Shown piece after piece: positions 24,040-37,600 of a DNA stretch of 64,000 nucleotides. How positions within the stretch are numbered: the stretch's first letter is position 1; each line of letters starts with the position of its first letter. The notes under the pieces were generated by a model. The model saw nothing but the letters and a program-made list of their open reading frames with translations. It did not search any database and was not told the DNA's origin. This DNA comes from Salminus brasiliensis (lineage: Eukaryota > Chordata > Actinopteri > Characiformes > Bryconidae), in contig NC_132896.1 in the NCBI RefSeq assembly GCF_030463535.1, forward strand, positions 20,751,709-20,815,708. Reading direction: 5' to 3'. The translations under genes and the position numbers were made by a program.

Positions 24040-24460
24040 AATCAGAGCCGCTGTACATCCTTGGAACTCTTGCTATCTCCTTCGAGAACTCACTGGTCTC
24101 TCCATTTGCAGAAGCACAAAGCCTTGGTGTAGTCGTGGATGAACAGTTATCGTTCTAGACTCATATTGCAAATCTGACTCAGCCAGTAGATTTGTCTATT
24201 ACAACATCTGGAGAATTTAACCTTTCTCTCTCCAGAGAGGCTACCCAGGTGCTTGTTCAGTCTTTCGTCATTTCAAGACTTGACTACTGCAACTTCCTTC
24301 TCACTGGTCTTCCTATGCGTACCATCAGGCCCTTGCAATTGATCCAGGTATCTTTTGGATTCTAGTCTATACAAACTAGCTAATAATATTTTTTGAGTAA
24401 ATAGTGAAGCACTTTAAAGTTGCTTTGGATAAGAGCATCTGCCTTGAAAGTAAATGTAAA
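24040..24460 (+). mobile_element. 5'-truncated LINE 3' end
   Basis: The plus strand reads GCCTTGGTGTAGTCGTGGAT, then GTGCTTGTTCAGTCTTTCGT and TTTCAAGACTTGACTACTGC. These encode the LGVVVDE and VQSFVISRLDYCNFLLTGLP blocks found at the C-terminal end of reverse transcriptase in fish I/L2/Rex-type LINEs. The 3' tail TTGCTTTGGATAAGAGCATC (24420), followed by AAATGTAAATG, is the usual ending. Stops and a frameshift make it dead. Confidence 0.65.
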
Positions 24461-24610
24461 TGATGACACAGCCTGTTTTTGCTAACAATATGTATTTTAA
24501 TATGTGCTATATATTTGAATTGAAGCTTGTCTGGTTAGACTGGTTCCAGACGTTTTAAGAACTGTATTAACTCGCCCCTTTCTTTGTTAAAATTAAGTCT
24601 GGAAGGTTAC

Positions 24611-24991
24611 TAGGGACGCACCGATCCAATATTAGGATTGGATATCGGTCCCGATATTAACAAATTTAGCTGGATCGGGTATCAGATAATTTGGCTGATC
24701 CATGGAACCGATCCTTTCACTTTAATTTGTTGGTGTGAGACTGCACTAATTGTGCAAATAAATAAATTACAAATGTCAATTTAGTACGTTTATATCTATG
24801 TGTTAATTTGTTATATTATAGAAAGTAATGTTTAAGTCAATCCAGATGCCTTAAGTCCTTTCCACATGGTGAGGTATATGGTTTAATTATTCAGCAATGG
24901 TATCGGACTGGTATCAGGTATCGACCAATATGCAAAGTTTATGTATTAGTATCGTTATCTGAACTGAAAAGGCCAGACCGGTGCATCCCTA
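24611..24991. mobile_element. hAT-type MITE
   Basis: The left end TAGGGACGCACCGATCC and the right end AGACCGGTGCATCCCTA are inverted repeats with the typical hAT-MITE ending. The interior repeats the ATCGGTATCGG theme. A clean 8-base target duplication is not visible. Confidence 0.7.
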
Positions 24992-25299
24992 GTGTAGGTG
25001 CACTCACATCATATTGAACTAATGTCTTATGAAATATTCATAAACAGTAGGTGTGGGAAATAAAGTTTACATTTGTAGCAGATGTGTCTGTTGATCATTT
25101 AAAAAATACTAGCTCAAATACAAAACTTTGCAATAAGTGGTTGAAGATATTAGGATACACAGTGCAGGTTCTCTAGTAAAGGTTGTAGATAAGACCAAGT
25201 ATAGGCAAAACCAAGACAAACCATTCAGTCAAGACTTTTAGTCATAAATGTCTTATTATTAGAACCCAATTACATTGACATCTATGTTGTAGCAGGTTT
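24992..25299. other. AT-rich intergenic DNA
   Basis: Nothing is recognised here. Confidence 0.5.
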
Positions 25300-26050
25300 G
25301 CAACCCCTTGTCAGTTTTCATTATAATTTCAACAGGATATTCTCTTCTGAAATCCCCATGTTGGTGAAATCATGGAGAACATCACGCCTAAGACTGAGCT
25401 TTAGCCCCTCTTCTCCTTCAGGAGTCTACTGCTTATTCAGGCAGAACACATTGTGAATGTCAAAATCACTCCTCTTTCAGCTTGGAGGTCAATTCCCACG
25501 TTACGGCATATGAGATTGCTCAGAAAAGAACCAAATTCCTCTTCAGGCATCATTTTTTATGTCCTCACTAACTTCAGGATAACAAATTGCACTCCTAATT
25601 TATAGTGCCAATAATGGCACAAGTAGATGTGTTATTAACATTTAATGCTGCCCTACCAACAACACATTTTATATGTGAATTCATATTAAATAAACATAAT
25701 CTATTCATAAATAAAGCCCCCTGCGTACCTCATATTTGCTTTAAAAATATTTTCCATGTAGAGAACATTTCTAATTGCGGCCTGGCCCAAGAGCTCCTAT
25801 AAACCTTACTCAGTGAACCCTGCTTCCCTAACTGCGGGAATTGACCATCTTTATTTCTCTGGCTCAATAAATCTCTGCTGTTTATATAAAAACCTACATG
25901 ATTCAAATGACATCATTCACAGTTTGCCTGCAATTTCTGCTGGGTCTTTAAAGCCCCAGTCACGAATAGCTGCAACTGGCAGGCTTGATTTTGGTACACA
26001 ACAGGTTTTTAAAGCGCTACAGCGACAGCAACTATACTTTAGGCCAGTGT
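25300..26050. promoter_or_regulatory. Candidate conserved non-coding elements
   Basis: Repeat-free sequence with many homeobox-like cores: CTCCTAATTTATAGTGCC (25592), ATTCATATTAAATAAACA (25679) and TTCTAATTGCGGCCTGG (25768). Short frames are incidental. The call rests on composition and motif content only. Confidence 0.3.
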
Positions 26051-26929
26051 AGGACTAGGATTACATTTTCTATGCTTTGTTTTAGCTAAAATACCTCAAG
26101 CTAGTCATCAGATGGCCATGTCACGATTCTACTTTCTAAAACATACTGCAGTTTCAACATTATTCGAAACATTCTGCTCATTTCATTGAGGCTACTTTTG
26201 GTAACTCTCACTGCTTGTAAGTTTGTTGAATTTATAATAATGTACTATAGGCTAAATGAACAGTCTGTGGTTTGAATGGGGAGGGAATAACTTTTTTGTA
26301 CAGTCATTACACCCCCTTGTGGCCTAGTTATTTATGTATCCTCCATGCTCTCTTTCTTCCTCTCTCCAGCAGTGCCTCTCTACAGCTGGATCTCATTTAC
26401 TTGTCGTATTTCTCTTCCTTTCATTTTTTTTTTCTTCTTTTTTTGTCATGGAATCATTTTTCTCCACAAGTCAGCAATACTTTTGTCTGTTTGTATTTTG
26501 TGTTAGGCACTGGGAATCTGTGGGTGTGAGAAGTTAGAAGAGTCATCATTCCTCTACCCATCTCATCCTCTTTTTGGCTTGTTGTATCCAGCAGTGATAT
26601 TAACCAGTGGCATTTTAGCATTTTACTTAATGCTGTATATAGAACATTTCAGTGTTTTATAAATGTGCGGGTGGGTAATTACTCACATTTACAGCAAAGA
26701 TTTCCTGAGATTACAACATATTTCTGATGGACAGCTTGAGGGTATATTCATTTAAGAGGTTATCTCAGAAATTCTGCTGTCAACTTTATATCACATGGGG
26801 CCTTCAGCCCTGTGTATGTTCACTGTTTAGTTTGTGGAACATACTTGGCATGTATGGAGCACTCTCGGAGTCCATGTCCTTGAAAATCACACACTGGCAT
26901 ATTTTCCCATCTTCCTCTTCCTTCAATTT
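26051..26929. other. AT-rich intergenic DNA
   Basis: A T-rich stretch lies at 26405-26470. No gene, RNA or clear repeat is supported. Confidence 0.5.
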
Positions 26930-28065
26930 ATCACATTAACAAGTAACGACTCCAGATGTTTTCTCCTCTTTTTTTTATTCGGCTAAATTGCTAATTGAAT
27001 CTGGCCATAAAAGAGCAGATGCTTTTAGACCTCGAACACAGTGTTTCAAGACAGGGATATGACGGGACGATGGTGCAAACTAGCTTAGTATGTAACCCCT
27101 TGTTTGCCAAGTCACATAAAAAACGCCTAGTGAGGCCTTGTGTATTTAGTCTTTGTACAATCCACAAAATTGTGAAGTCATTATTTATTATAAACACTCA
27201 ATCTTTCCATTTCACTCAGAATAGCTGTGTATATACTGAAGATTAACACAGAATTGGTGTTTGTGTTCAGTATAAACCCAAGGAGTTCCACACTCGAGAC
27301 ATGTTTATGATTATTTTGTGCATTTCCAACAGAGCACATGAAAAGAATCCGAATGTGTTTTACATTAAAGAGATCGAGAGCAGTTACAAGCTCGCTGGGA
27401 CATCCTACAGTAAGCCTCACATACATCTATGCTGTTATGTGTGCACCTGATGCAGACGTACAGCAAATAGATTTTCATGCAGAATTTCGACACGTGCAAC
27501 ACAGGCTTGCTGGCAGACCTGCCCGAAGACACCAAAGTATTCTGGATTGAATTAAAGAGGATTAGAGGACAATGAGTGCTTGTCAGTTTCCATAACTGTT
27601 AAAAAAAAGAGAGGGGGGGGGGGAAGGCACAGTTTAAACTGTTAAATTTCCCATGACAAATGTGGTCAGAACATCATTTCAGAGCAGGGAATGTTCTTCT
27701 TCTTTTTTCCCCTTTCACACAAAAAAATGCATGCAGTTTTACGCAAATCAACCATGATTTTTTTGTCTTGCATTTGTTTCCAATTTGCAGAAACACAGCA
27801 TGACTGGGTTTTCTCCCTCGTTTTACAATGCCATTACAGAACAATGTTCTTTGTTTGTGGCATTTGCTCTAATTTTACAGTGCTTATGCCGATCTGTGCC
27901 CACTGCTTACTTCTCAGCTTCACAATCAGTGGATTGGCGGTGGGATATGGGGACTCTTTCCGTGCTGTTTTATTTAAGGATGTTATTGTTGGCCTCCGCA
28001 CAGCCCACAGCCAGCCCCCGGGTCTTTTTCCCAAGCGATAGAACCACCCACATGTCATCCATCAT
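26930..28065. promoter_or_regulatory. Repeat-poor region, candidate conserved elements
   Basis: Blocks at 26970-27240 (GGCTAAATTGCTAATTGAAT), 27300-27550 and 27760-28060 are unique and balanced in composition, broken by a poly-G run at 27615-27623. Overlapping frames of 94-116 codons (27691-28069) have no family likeness. Regulatory DNA is possible; nothing can be named. Confidence 0.25.
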
Positions 28066-28993
28066 CTGACCCCTGTCTGCATGACAGGTCACTTGTGCTT
28101 TTCCACCAGGATGCTCTGTGAATGCGTGTGTGTGTGTATGTGTGTCCACTCACAGACAATGCTGGGACAGCAAGTACAGGCCTATAAAGATCTTATTACA
28201 GCAGACTCATCATTATTTAGTATGCACATCTTTACTCAATAGTTTACTCAATGTAACGGTTACTACAGAGCTACTTAACCGCATCTTTGTAAGTACAGCT
28301 GAGCACTGTCAAGCACTACTGTAAATCAGATACAGATCACAGACACACACACATCTAGACAAAGCTGATCACTGAATTGCTGGTTTATTACCGTGTAATT
28401 CCACTGCTTCAGATGAAGGCATTACAGATGATCACAGGGATGTGAATGTAAATATGTGTGAGCCTCAAAGGCATAAGTACAAAAAGTGGATTTGCAGTAA
28501 CACAATTATGTCTGACATGATGTGACACTGCCCCCTACTGAACTATTTTTACCATATCTTCATATTTTCCATCTTTTAACAAGGTCTTTGTTAACATAGT
28601 GATGTAAGGACACAACAATGATGTATGTTTATGCACTTTTAACTCTTAATAATAATATAAGTTGGTTATTTTTGATCTTGTCATTCACATTTGGTGCATA
28701 AGATGAGAGCTTTTATTAATTCAAACCTATTTCTTTAGATGTTGATTCAGGGGCTTTCTTTTAAGATCAAAGTGAGGAAGCTGAAAATATTCTTGGCAGA
28801 AAGCAAAGGATTTTCATTACACATCCTACATGAATCAGTATACATTGTTAAAGCACTGTACATTTGAAGGTTTTTAGTACTTTTTTCTCTCTATATCTTC
28901 AGCAAAAACATGGCATGACTGTCCATATTAGAACATTTCCCTACAGTGATCAGTTGCACATGCACCTAATGTTCATATACGGAACATATCCAC
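28066..28993. other. AT-rich intergenic DNA
   Basis: A short TG run lies at 28126-28145. No gene or known element is recognised. Confidence 0.5.
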
Positions 28994-28995
28994 TA

Positions 28996-29054
<59 letters not shown>
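28994..29054. repeat. (TA)n microsatellite
   Basis: About 30 TA units with one TATATG interruption near the start. It is perfectly self-complementary and prone to length variation. Confidence 0.95.
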
Positions 29055-29056
<2 letters not shown>

Positions 29057-29129
29057 AGGTGAAGGGAAAACACATCTTTATCTACGGTGGCATCTGCCAA
29101 GGGATATTTTGAGCAGCAAGTGAGTAAGA

Positions 29130-29420
29130 TTCTAAAACAGTTTTACAAGGGCTAAATTGTGATGGCTAGATGACTGGGTCAGAACATCAGGCAGGTCTTG
29201 TGGGGTTTTTCTGGTATGCAGTGGTCAGTACCTTTCAGAAGTGGTCCAAGAAATAACAACCAGTGAACCGAGGACAGGTCATGGTCACTTAAGGCTCATT
29301 GATGTGATCCATGGAGGCCCCACTTCATAACTTAGAGGACCTAAAGGTGCTAATGTCTTGGTGCCTGATACCACAAGATGCCTTCAGAGGTCTTGTGGAG
29401 TCCATGCCTGGAATGGTCAG
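29130..29420 (+). mobile_element. Decayed Tc1-like transposase segment
   Basis: GATGGCTAGATGACTGGGTC, CAGTGGTCAGTACCTTTCAG, GGTCATGGTCACTTAAGGCT and GAGGTCTTGTGGAGTCCATG appear in the order of a common fish Tc1/mariner-like element, but with most of its middle deleted. The same family occurs inverted at 29765-30132. Confidence 0.5.
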
Positions 29421-29764
29421 ATGTTGTGGGGGTTCAATGGGCTATAGCAAATACAATTCTTTTGGTTTTGTTGTACATTAAAAACATTTGGGAACAACTT
29501 AGAACCCACACATTTTTCAAAATTCTGGAGCATATTGGAAGACTAACTCTATCTATCTCTAAATGTCTGGAAGACACCACAATCCATTATTTGAAAAAGT
29601 GTGGGAGCAGAAATATAGAGGTCATCAGCAGAATAAGAAGTCCAGATTAGAATTGTATTGGCACAATGTCAGTTAATTTTCTGGATTATTATTTGTCATT
29701 TTACATAAAAACAAAACATACTTTGACAAAATCTGCACATCACATTTAATTTGTTGTTTTCAAT

Positions 29765-30132
29765 TACACCAATCAGCCATAATATTAAAACCACCTGCCC
29801 GATATTCTGCAGGTCCTCCTTGTTCTGGCAACACAACTCTAATCCAAAGGTAAAAAAAAGGTAAAGGTGCACATATTTGTCCACTGAGGCATGCACTCCA
29901 CAAGACCTCTGAAGGTGTTCTGTGGTATCTGGCACCAACCTTTCGATAGGTACTGCGCTGCATACTGTAGATACCCCACAGGATTTGCCGCTTTGGGAAT
30001 GTTCTTACCCAGTTGTCTAGCCATCACAGTCTGGCTCTTGTCAGAGTCACACCATTGACCGGTGCTGTTGTAACCAGATATATATTATTCCATTCACCTG
30101 TCAATGGTTTTAATGTTATGGCTGATCAGTAT
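29765..30132 (-). mobile_element. Internally deleted Tc1-like element (MITE) with inverted ends
   Basis: CAATCAGCCATAATATTAAA near the left end and TTTTAATGTTATGGCTGATC near the right end are terminal inverted repeats beside TA. Inside, CATGCACTCCACAAGACCTC and CCCAGTTGTCTAGCCATCAC are reverse complements of motifs in the 29130-29420 remnant. About 370 bases remain; there is no coding capacity. Confidence 0.7.
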
Positions 30133-31439
30133 ATGCTAAACTGCTAAGATTTTAGTTCGATCTGTATACCACTGAAACCATGTCTTTAGATTTTTCTTTC
30201 CTGAAATATGTTTTGTGTAGGTTTCTGGTTTTAAAAATAGAATAGCTCTAATTTGTTTGGATCATGAAATACTGTATATATTTAATATACATGGCAAAAC
30301 AAAGCAAGAAGGCCTTGCAGATAGAGACATGCTTGCATTATTTTGAAGCTACTTTTTTTTAGCAATCTGTTCATTTTGAAAAAAAAAAAACACACTTTAT
30401 TACCCCATGGCCTCACAACTATTAGTGCTTTTTTGGGTGCTCAGAGCAGTCGGTTAGGCTGGCATTGTCAATCAATGACACACCTCAATGTCTATGAGAA
30501 AAATCGTTTCTGAAAGATTCTGTCACTGGATGCAATTTTTCTTTCTCTTATGCCCCATCTCTGCAGTCACTTTGTCCCTGGTTTTCTTCATCGGACGTGC
30601 GACGGTAATTGAGGCAGTTCCCATGGGTGTGGTGCATTTGGGAACGTTAAGTGCTGTCTCTTGTCACAGTATTTTTTGTAAAATGGGTCTTTTTTGTCAG
30701 TTGTGCATGCTTTTTCTTCATTGTTTTTTTCTCATTTATTTATTTATTTTGTTAAAGTGTGCAAGAGGCCCCTAATGCTTGTTTTCCATAAGAGGTTCTC
30801 TGACGTCCCAGGGGGATGTCATGTTTGGGCCTGGGAGGACCTCCATTTTCACCCGTCGTCGCGATGGCACTTCCACCAGAACACACAGAGCCATGGTGGC
30901 TCAGGTCCTGAGAAATGGACTGGCTATTGGAGCTGACACACATAAACTCAAACTATTCCTATGTCCCTCTGTTGATGAGTTGTCCAAGACAGGTGATTGA
31001 TATATGGTGGCAGAGACACATTCCACGTGGTGTCTTGTGCAACCACTTATGTAGGGAGACAACGGTAATAATGTAATGGAATACAATACACAATGTACAC
31101 AACATTACACAATAAACATAATTACACAATATATTATTCTTATTATTATTATCATTATTATTATATATTTTATTCATTATTGAATAATTAATCATTTTTT
31201 TAATCATTATTATTCTTATCTTAGTGAATTTGTAAATAGATTTTGCCTGGTTCACGAATAAACTCTGACCTGATAAATGCACATTTACATTTTACTTCGC
31301 AGTTTTAGCTGCGATCAATCACTGCAAACGTTTTTTGCTCACAGGCCTCGCTCTTTTAATGTAATTAAGAATAAGCATGTCTTTGTTTTAATTAAATTAG
31401 TTTTAAACAACTACTGCTAAATAACAAGCTAATTAGGTA
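30133..31439. other. Intergenic DNA upstream of clint1
   Basis: It contains (TTAT)n-rich sequence at 31130-31225 and poly-A/T runs near 30352-30391. A GC-richer patch at 30780-30960 carries short frames on both strands, none with a recognisable family. It may hold distal clint1 promoter elements. Confidence 0.4.
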
Positions 31440-31661
31440 AAATAACTAGCCTCTCCGCTAGTACGCAATGTACGTAAGTGACGTTCCAGGCTCATCTCCG
31501 TAGTAACCTGTCTGTCCGGCCCACAGTGATCCACCGCAGCCTCAAGTACTTTTTGAGAGTTCAAGGTTTTGCTTTCGTGACAGCTCGGCTGGCACAACCA
31601 CTGGATTGACAAAGGCTGGAAGAGGTGTTACGCGACGGAAAGCCTCGCCACTAGCGACAAG
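31440..31661 (+). promoter_or_regulatory. clint1: Probable clint1 promoter and 5' UTR
   Basis: This stretch just upstream of the clint1 ATG is richer in CpG than the flanking AT-rich DNA. It contains a CRE-like GTGACGTT near 31479. No clear TATA box is visible. It could hold the start site and 5' UTR, but the exact start cannot be read from sequence. Confidence 0.4.
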
Positions 31662-34600
31662 ATGTTGAACATGTGGAAAGTGAGAGAATTGGTTGATAAG
31701 GCGTAAGTATTGTTGGTTTTTTGTCGATATTCCGCGCTCGGTACTTGTTTTAAACCTGTTCCTGTTTGACTAGAGACACGTACTCACTTACCGACGTCAG
31801 CGCCGCACTCTTTTCATAGGGGCTAGCTCGTTAGCTGATGCTAGCTAATCCCAACAAGTTTACTGGCTAATTTAGCGACTTAGCTGGGCGACTTTAAACG
31901 CGTTGTTGGGCGTCTCCGTGGGTTACATTGTTCGCGGTCAGGGTTTAAGTTGTCGCAGAACCTGAAAAAGAACCCGAAATAAATCAACCACACGAATTTT
32001 TAAAGTAGCTAGCACTCGCTAACACACAAACATAAACCAGCATTAACGTTAGCTGAATAGCTAGCTACTTAGCTAGCAAGCTAACTCTGCTAGTATCGGT
32101 GTTGCTATATTAGTTCACGTACTCCAGGGAAGTTGACGTTAGCATGCTAGCTAGCTAGCACTAACTAGCTAGCTCAGACTTCTTAAAATATTTTTTGAAC
32201 AAACTTGGTAAACAGCTGTTAAGGCCCACGTTTTGTACAGTTTGTTTAGGCGAATGTTTAATGAAAGACAGATCTAGATATGAACAAGTACCTTTAAAAA
32301 ACCTTTAAAAAGGTTGACTCCTTTGACATTTAACGTTAGCTAGCTAGCACTAACTTCAAATGAGCAGTGCTACTACTCAACACGGCTAATATTTATCAAG
32401 TTTTCAAAACTGTTGCTCTGAGTTTGTATTAAGTGTTATGAAGTTAACTTTTCATATAGCTACATATTTAACAGATTGTGTTTTCTTCCTGAGAAAAAAT
32501 GACTGTCGCTAAATGACAGTCACGGTTTAATAAACCACTTTTGGTTTAACAAACCACTGTTATCTGATCATTTCTGTCTTGGTTAAACATCTTCATACAG
32601 AGCAGTGATGGTTAGACATCTGTGTTTTTGTCACTTGTGAGCATAACAACAAATGTCTTCTCCTCAGAAGCGGCCTGTGGACATGGCCTGCTTTATTAAA
32701 AAGAATCAGAATCAGAATCTCTTTATTTCACCAAGTATGTTACCCATACAAGGAATTTGTCTTGGTGAGAGCAACACGCATGACAAGTAACAAAGAAACA
32801 CAGAACACAGTCTTAAACTAAAGGAAAATGACACTAAACAATAAATAGGGTAGGGGATAAATAAAAAAAAAAGTAGAAAGTACTAAAGGCAATAAAGGTA
32901 ATAAAGAGCTGAAAAATATATTTACAGAAAAGAAAAGGACATCTGTACAGGTGTGCAAATAGTCATAGTGCAAAATAGGCAGAGTGCAAATAACTGTTCA
33001 GTCCGGTTTGGTACAGTTCAGTTGTAAGTTTAGAGGTTTACAGTGGGAGGTGACCACTATGATTGAGGAGCGCTACAGCTCTGGGGAAGAAGCTGTTAGC
33101 ATGACGTGTTGTGCTGGTTTTGATGGAAGAAGCTTGTTTGGATGCAGTACTAATGGCACTTTTTTTCTTGAATTAAAAATACTTTAACTGAAAAAGACCT
33201 CAAATTAAACTGCATTATCTTCTAATAACACTGTTCTGCAGCCCGAGTCCTTAGTCTCTCTGCAACACCCCACAATAATAGCTAACTGCATCATTCTGGT
33301 CTCAATTATGAGATTTCTATGAGATATTATTGCAACATAACATTGCAAGTTAAGCAGATTGCTCAAGTTGTCACACACAACACTGCTCTTCAACTTTTAA
33401 AAAATGTATAAGATAAATCTGCCGATAAGTGATTGGGTGCTAGTTCTGTGCTACTCAATCAAACGTTTAATAAAACAAACTGCCATGCACCAATATGACA
33501 ATTGTGGGCTGATGCTGATATCAGATTTTTTTGTGTATATATCTGTTGTTCCAAATTGTTTTAGGAAAATGTATAAATTGGGACTAAATCATTACATAAA
33601 ACATATTTCTTAGTGGAGAGTGACATATAGTAGAGGTTTGAGTGTTATAGTCCAGTGCTACCTAATCATTCTGCGCATTCTGAAAACAATAAACTCATGA
33701 ATATCTGTTTAAAATACTAGCGAAATGTAGTGATGTCTAATTCATGTGTGTGTATCCACTTTTATACAAATTGTATTATTTCTCTTTAATTTTTGCACTC
33801 TTAGCTTGTGGTCAACCACATCAGCAAAGTCAGGGAAAAAAAACAAACCCAAAGGAATTTAATTTTGTTCCTGAAAAGTGCTCTCCTGACCTATTCCCTG
33901 CAGTTTGACCTTTTACTCGTACCTAGTTACACACACACACACACCCTTCTTTCTAGTCCAAGTGTGTGTGTGTGTGTGTGTGTATGTGTGTGTGTGTGTT
34001 TTATATAATGTTATGGTAAACAAATAATATTACTTGTGCTTTAAGATATGCAGAACTGTCTTTTCTGTAAATTAATGCAAATTTATGTTCACTTAAAAAA
34101 AATTAACAACATGTCATTTGACCAGGAGTGCCCAGACATTTCTGTATGTGCTGTATAAACGTAAACAGTTTGTACTTCCTGAGTCATGACCTTACAGACC
34201 TTCACAGTTCTCGTGAAAGCCTGTAGCAGGAAGTACAGGAAGTGCAACATGTATCTCTAGAACTGATCTTTGTTGGGGGATGGCCAAACTGGGAGACAAA
34301 AAAGATCCTACTTTTGGAAAGAGAAGAAAGAGAAAACGGTTAAACTTTGTTTGCAAAAAAAAAAAAAAGAGCAAAAGCAGAACTTATTATTTGTAATCAG
34401 CTCTCTCACAAAATCTAGTCTAATTTCTCTTGGTGTTTGTGGGTGTGGTGTGTTTATATGTGTGGTGATCACTCATTTGCAGTTGTCAGTTATTTGTGGC
34501 CTCATTTACTTGCTTAGGCTGAGGTTGTTGGTCATCTGTTTTAAAACTGCTTAGCAGAAATATGTAATATTATGGAATTTGTAGTCTTTATGGTGTTTAT

Positions 34601-37600
34601 GGAGTTCATAGTAGTCTGCTGTTTTCAATAGTATATTAGAGACTAGTCAGGATGCTTACAGCACACAATAAGATATTTGCAGTCTTTGTATTTTTTCCTG
34701 GAGAAGTTTGGACATTCTCCAAAACTATAACAATAGGTCACATGGAGTGGCACAGGATTTCATGGAACACTTGTGTGATCCACCCTTCACATTCAGTAAA
34801 ACCGTTTGGTGAATATACCCTGCACCCCACCCAGTTATTGAGCTCTTTTGTGTCTTGCACAACCAGGTCATTTTGGTATGTCATTTCAGGCTTAGCCTTT
34901 AGTGCTAAACAGGTTTCACATGTTAGCCTATGCTTCTGGACCTGCCCTTGTAATCAGCTGCCAGAGGAATTTGAATAAAGGCTTGAATGTACTGATACTT
35001 TTGATTTGAATATTATGGCATCCTTCCTTAAGCGTACGCTGTAGAGAATGTTGATTTAAACAGGTCTACATGTACACTGTGTAAGGCATTATTATTACAT
35101 TTCAGTTCCTCTTCTCAGAGTGTGTTGTGTAGCAATTCAGGTTTGCAAACATGAGCCACTTCAGACTCTCTTGTAACTAAAGTGAAGCTTGTTTACATGG
35201 TGCGGTCATGAAGCCACTTGGTTTTAAATATCATAAAATGAAGTAGCACATCCCTGATTTTCACTTGTGGATTTTTTTTTCTTTTTTTAACAGAACCAAT
35301 GTTGTCATGAACTATACAGAAGTCGAATCTAAGGTTCGAGAGGCCACAAATGATGACCCTTGGGGACCCTCAGGCCAGCTAATGGGGGAGATAGCCAAGT
35401 AAGCTGGGTTTCATAATTGCATGCTTGGCTTTTGGCAGTGTGTTTCTAAGTGCTCTTTCTGTACTTTCTCCTTAAATAAATTATGTGCTTCATGTTGTTG
35501 TACAAAAGATACTATATTTTTGTCTTTGTTACCTCATAGAGCCACGTTCATGTATGAGCAGTTTCCGGAAGTGATGAACATGCTGTGGTATCGAATGCTG
35601 AAGGACAACAAGAAAAACTGGAGGAGAGTATACAAGGTGAACACTGCAATTGAACTTTCCTGTTGTGTTGTGCTGGTGCTGATATTTTAGCAGTACAGAC
35701 CTGGTCGGACACAATGCACACATTTTACTCTACGTAAATGTGGTAGCTGGGGTGAATGTATGGTGTATTATTACTTTTTAAGTTGTCTTTTTCACTGAAA
35801 TTCACTGTTTTCTCAGTCTTTGCTGCTTCTGGCTTACCTGATCCGAAATGGATCTGAGCGAGTGGTTACCAGTGCAAGAGAGCACCTGTATGACCTGCGC
35901 TCTATTGAGAGTTATCACTGTGTAGGTGAGTCAGAATTACTGAATTGGAGCTCAGTGATCTACCTACTGTGCCCAGCTCTACACAATACACATTTTCTAA
36001 TATATTAAATACTGAATGTTAGACCTTTGTTGTAATCACTATTAGTTACATTAAACAACTTGTGTGTTGTCCAGTGGTACAGTGTTTTATCCAGCCCTTA
36101 AATGTCAAGTCTGTTTAGGAGTTGGACAATGCTCTCAGTGTTGCAGTACTGATAAAGGAACTAAGGCTTACCAAGGACCCCAAAGCTGCTTTCCTGTCTA
36201 ACCAGTCACCATGGTTACCACAGTCCCAGCTCAGTATATTCAGTGCATTTAAATGTGCTGGTGTAATTTCAGTTTTAAGGCAAATGTAAAACTTTAAGTT
36301 TGTCTAGTTTTGATGTTTTGCCTACATTTTGTCAGATGTTTGTTTGTTTGTTAGTTTTTTTCTTAAATATAATGGTTTACTGCTATGCCCAGATCTTGTT
36401 CTGAACAGCTGGAGTGTCTAAGACTGCTCAAAATCAATTAGGGGTCATTGTTGCTTGCTGTTTTGCAGACGAGAATGGGAAAGACCAAGGTATTAACGTG
36501 CGGCAAAAGGTGAAGGAGATGGTGGAGTTTGTACAGGATGATGACCGATTGAGGGAAGAGAGGAAGAAAGCCAAAAAAAATAGGGATAAATACATTGGCG
36601 TGTCCTCTGATAGTATGGCGGGTTTCAGATACGGTGAGTCCTGCTCTACTCCATTCTAGCTTTCTTACGTACTCTTATCCTAATGCACAGCAGTGACTCT
36701 CATCACATCTGTAGCTTTAACACATAGTTAGACGTGCTGAGAATGGGGAGTTGTTTATCATGTCTGCTTCCATGGGGTTCCTCTATCTCCTTTCTTCTTC
36801 GATTCTCATTCCCTCCCAGGAGGTTTGCATTACCAGATGAATGAGCTCTGGGTTTATTTTGATATGTAGCAGGACTTCTTTTTTTCTCACCACATGGCAG
36901 CATAGATTAGGTATTTGATGTGTTTGATTGAGAAGTAAAAAATGTCTGCCTCTTTTTGTGGTAATATTTTGAACTGGCTTGGTTTCACATGCCTGCTGTG
37001 CATTTCATCAAGGGATCTGAAACTCCCTAGCTGTTTTATTGAATATTAAGATCAACAGAACTATTCTATTTAAGCACCATACTTTTATGATCCATCATCC
37101 TTTACTGAATTTAAACTTCAGTAATAGTGTAGTACATTCATGTATTTCTGTGATATGTCAATGTAACTACTTGCATACTTCATTAAACTGAACCACAGTG
37201 ATTTGATTTGATGGGTAAGGATAATAAGTTATAATTGTGAACGAATAACATGAATAATTTAAATAATTGAATTCAGAAATGTCTTTCATTTCAGACGCTT
37301 GGTAAAGAAGTTCAGTATGTAGGTTGAATATAGACATTTATTAAAAAACATTTATGGTCTGTGTGCTTGCAGCATTTCTTTGTGTTCGATTGCTTGGTTT
37401 TTAGTCTAGAAACCTGTATTCAGCTCTGCACAAAACCTACCAAGCGCTTATAGGCTCTTTTTAATATATAGCTTCTATTTCAAAATTATTTCTATTCAGA
37501 ACCATGACATTTTTTTGGAAATGAAGTGCGATTTTTGCAAGTGAAACTAACAGATAGCATATGAATCTCATTCCTTTCCTTCTGCTCAAGCAGGAGACAA

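Noticed and set aside
27691-28069. Two frames of 94-116 codons
   Set aside because: They overlap each other and a minus-strand frame, with no recognisable domain or coding signature.
1-31440. Possible EBF1 coding exons in the desert
   Set aside because: I looked for the characteristic EBF DNA-binding and IPT exon sequences in both strands and saw none.
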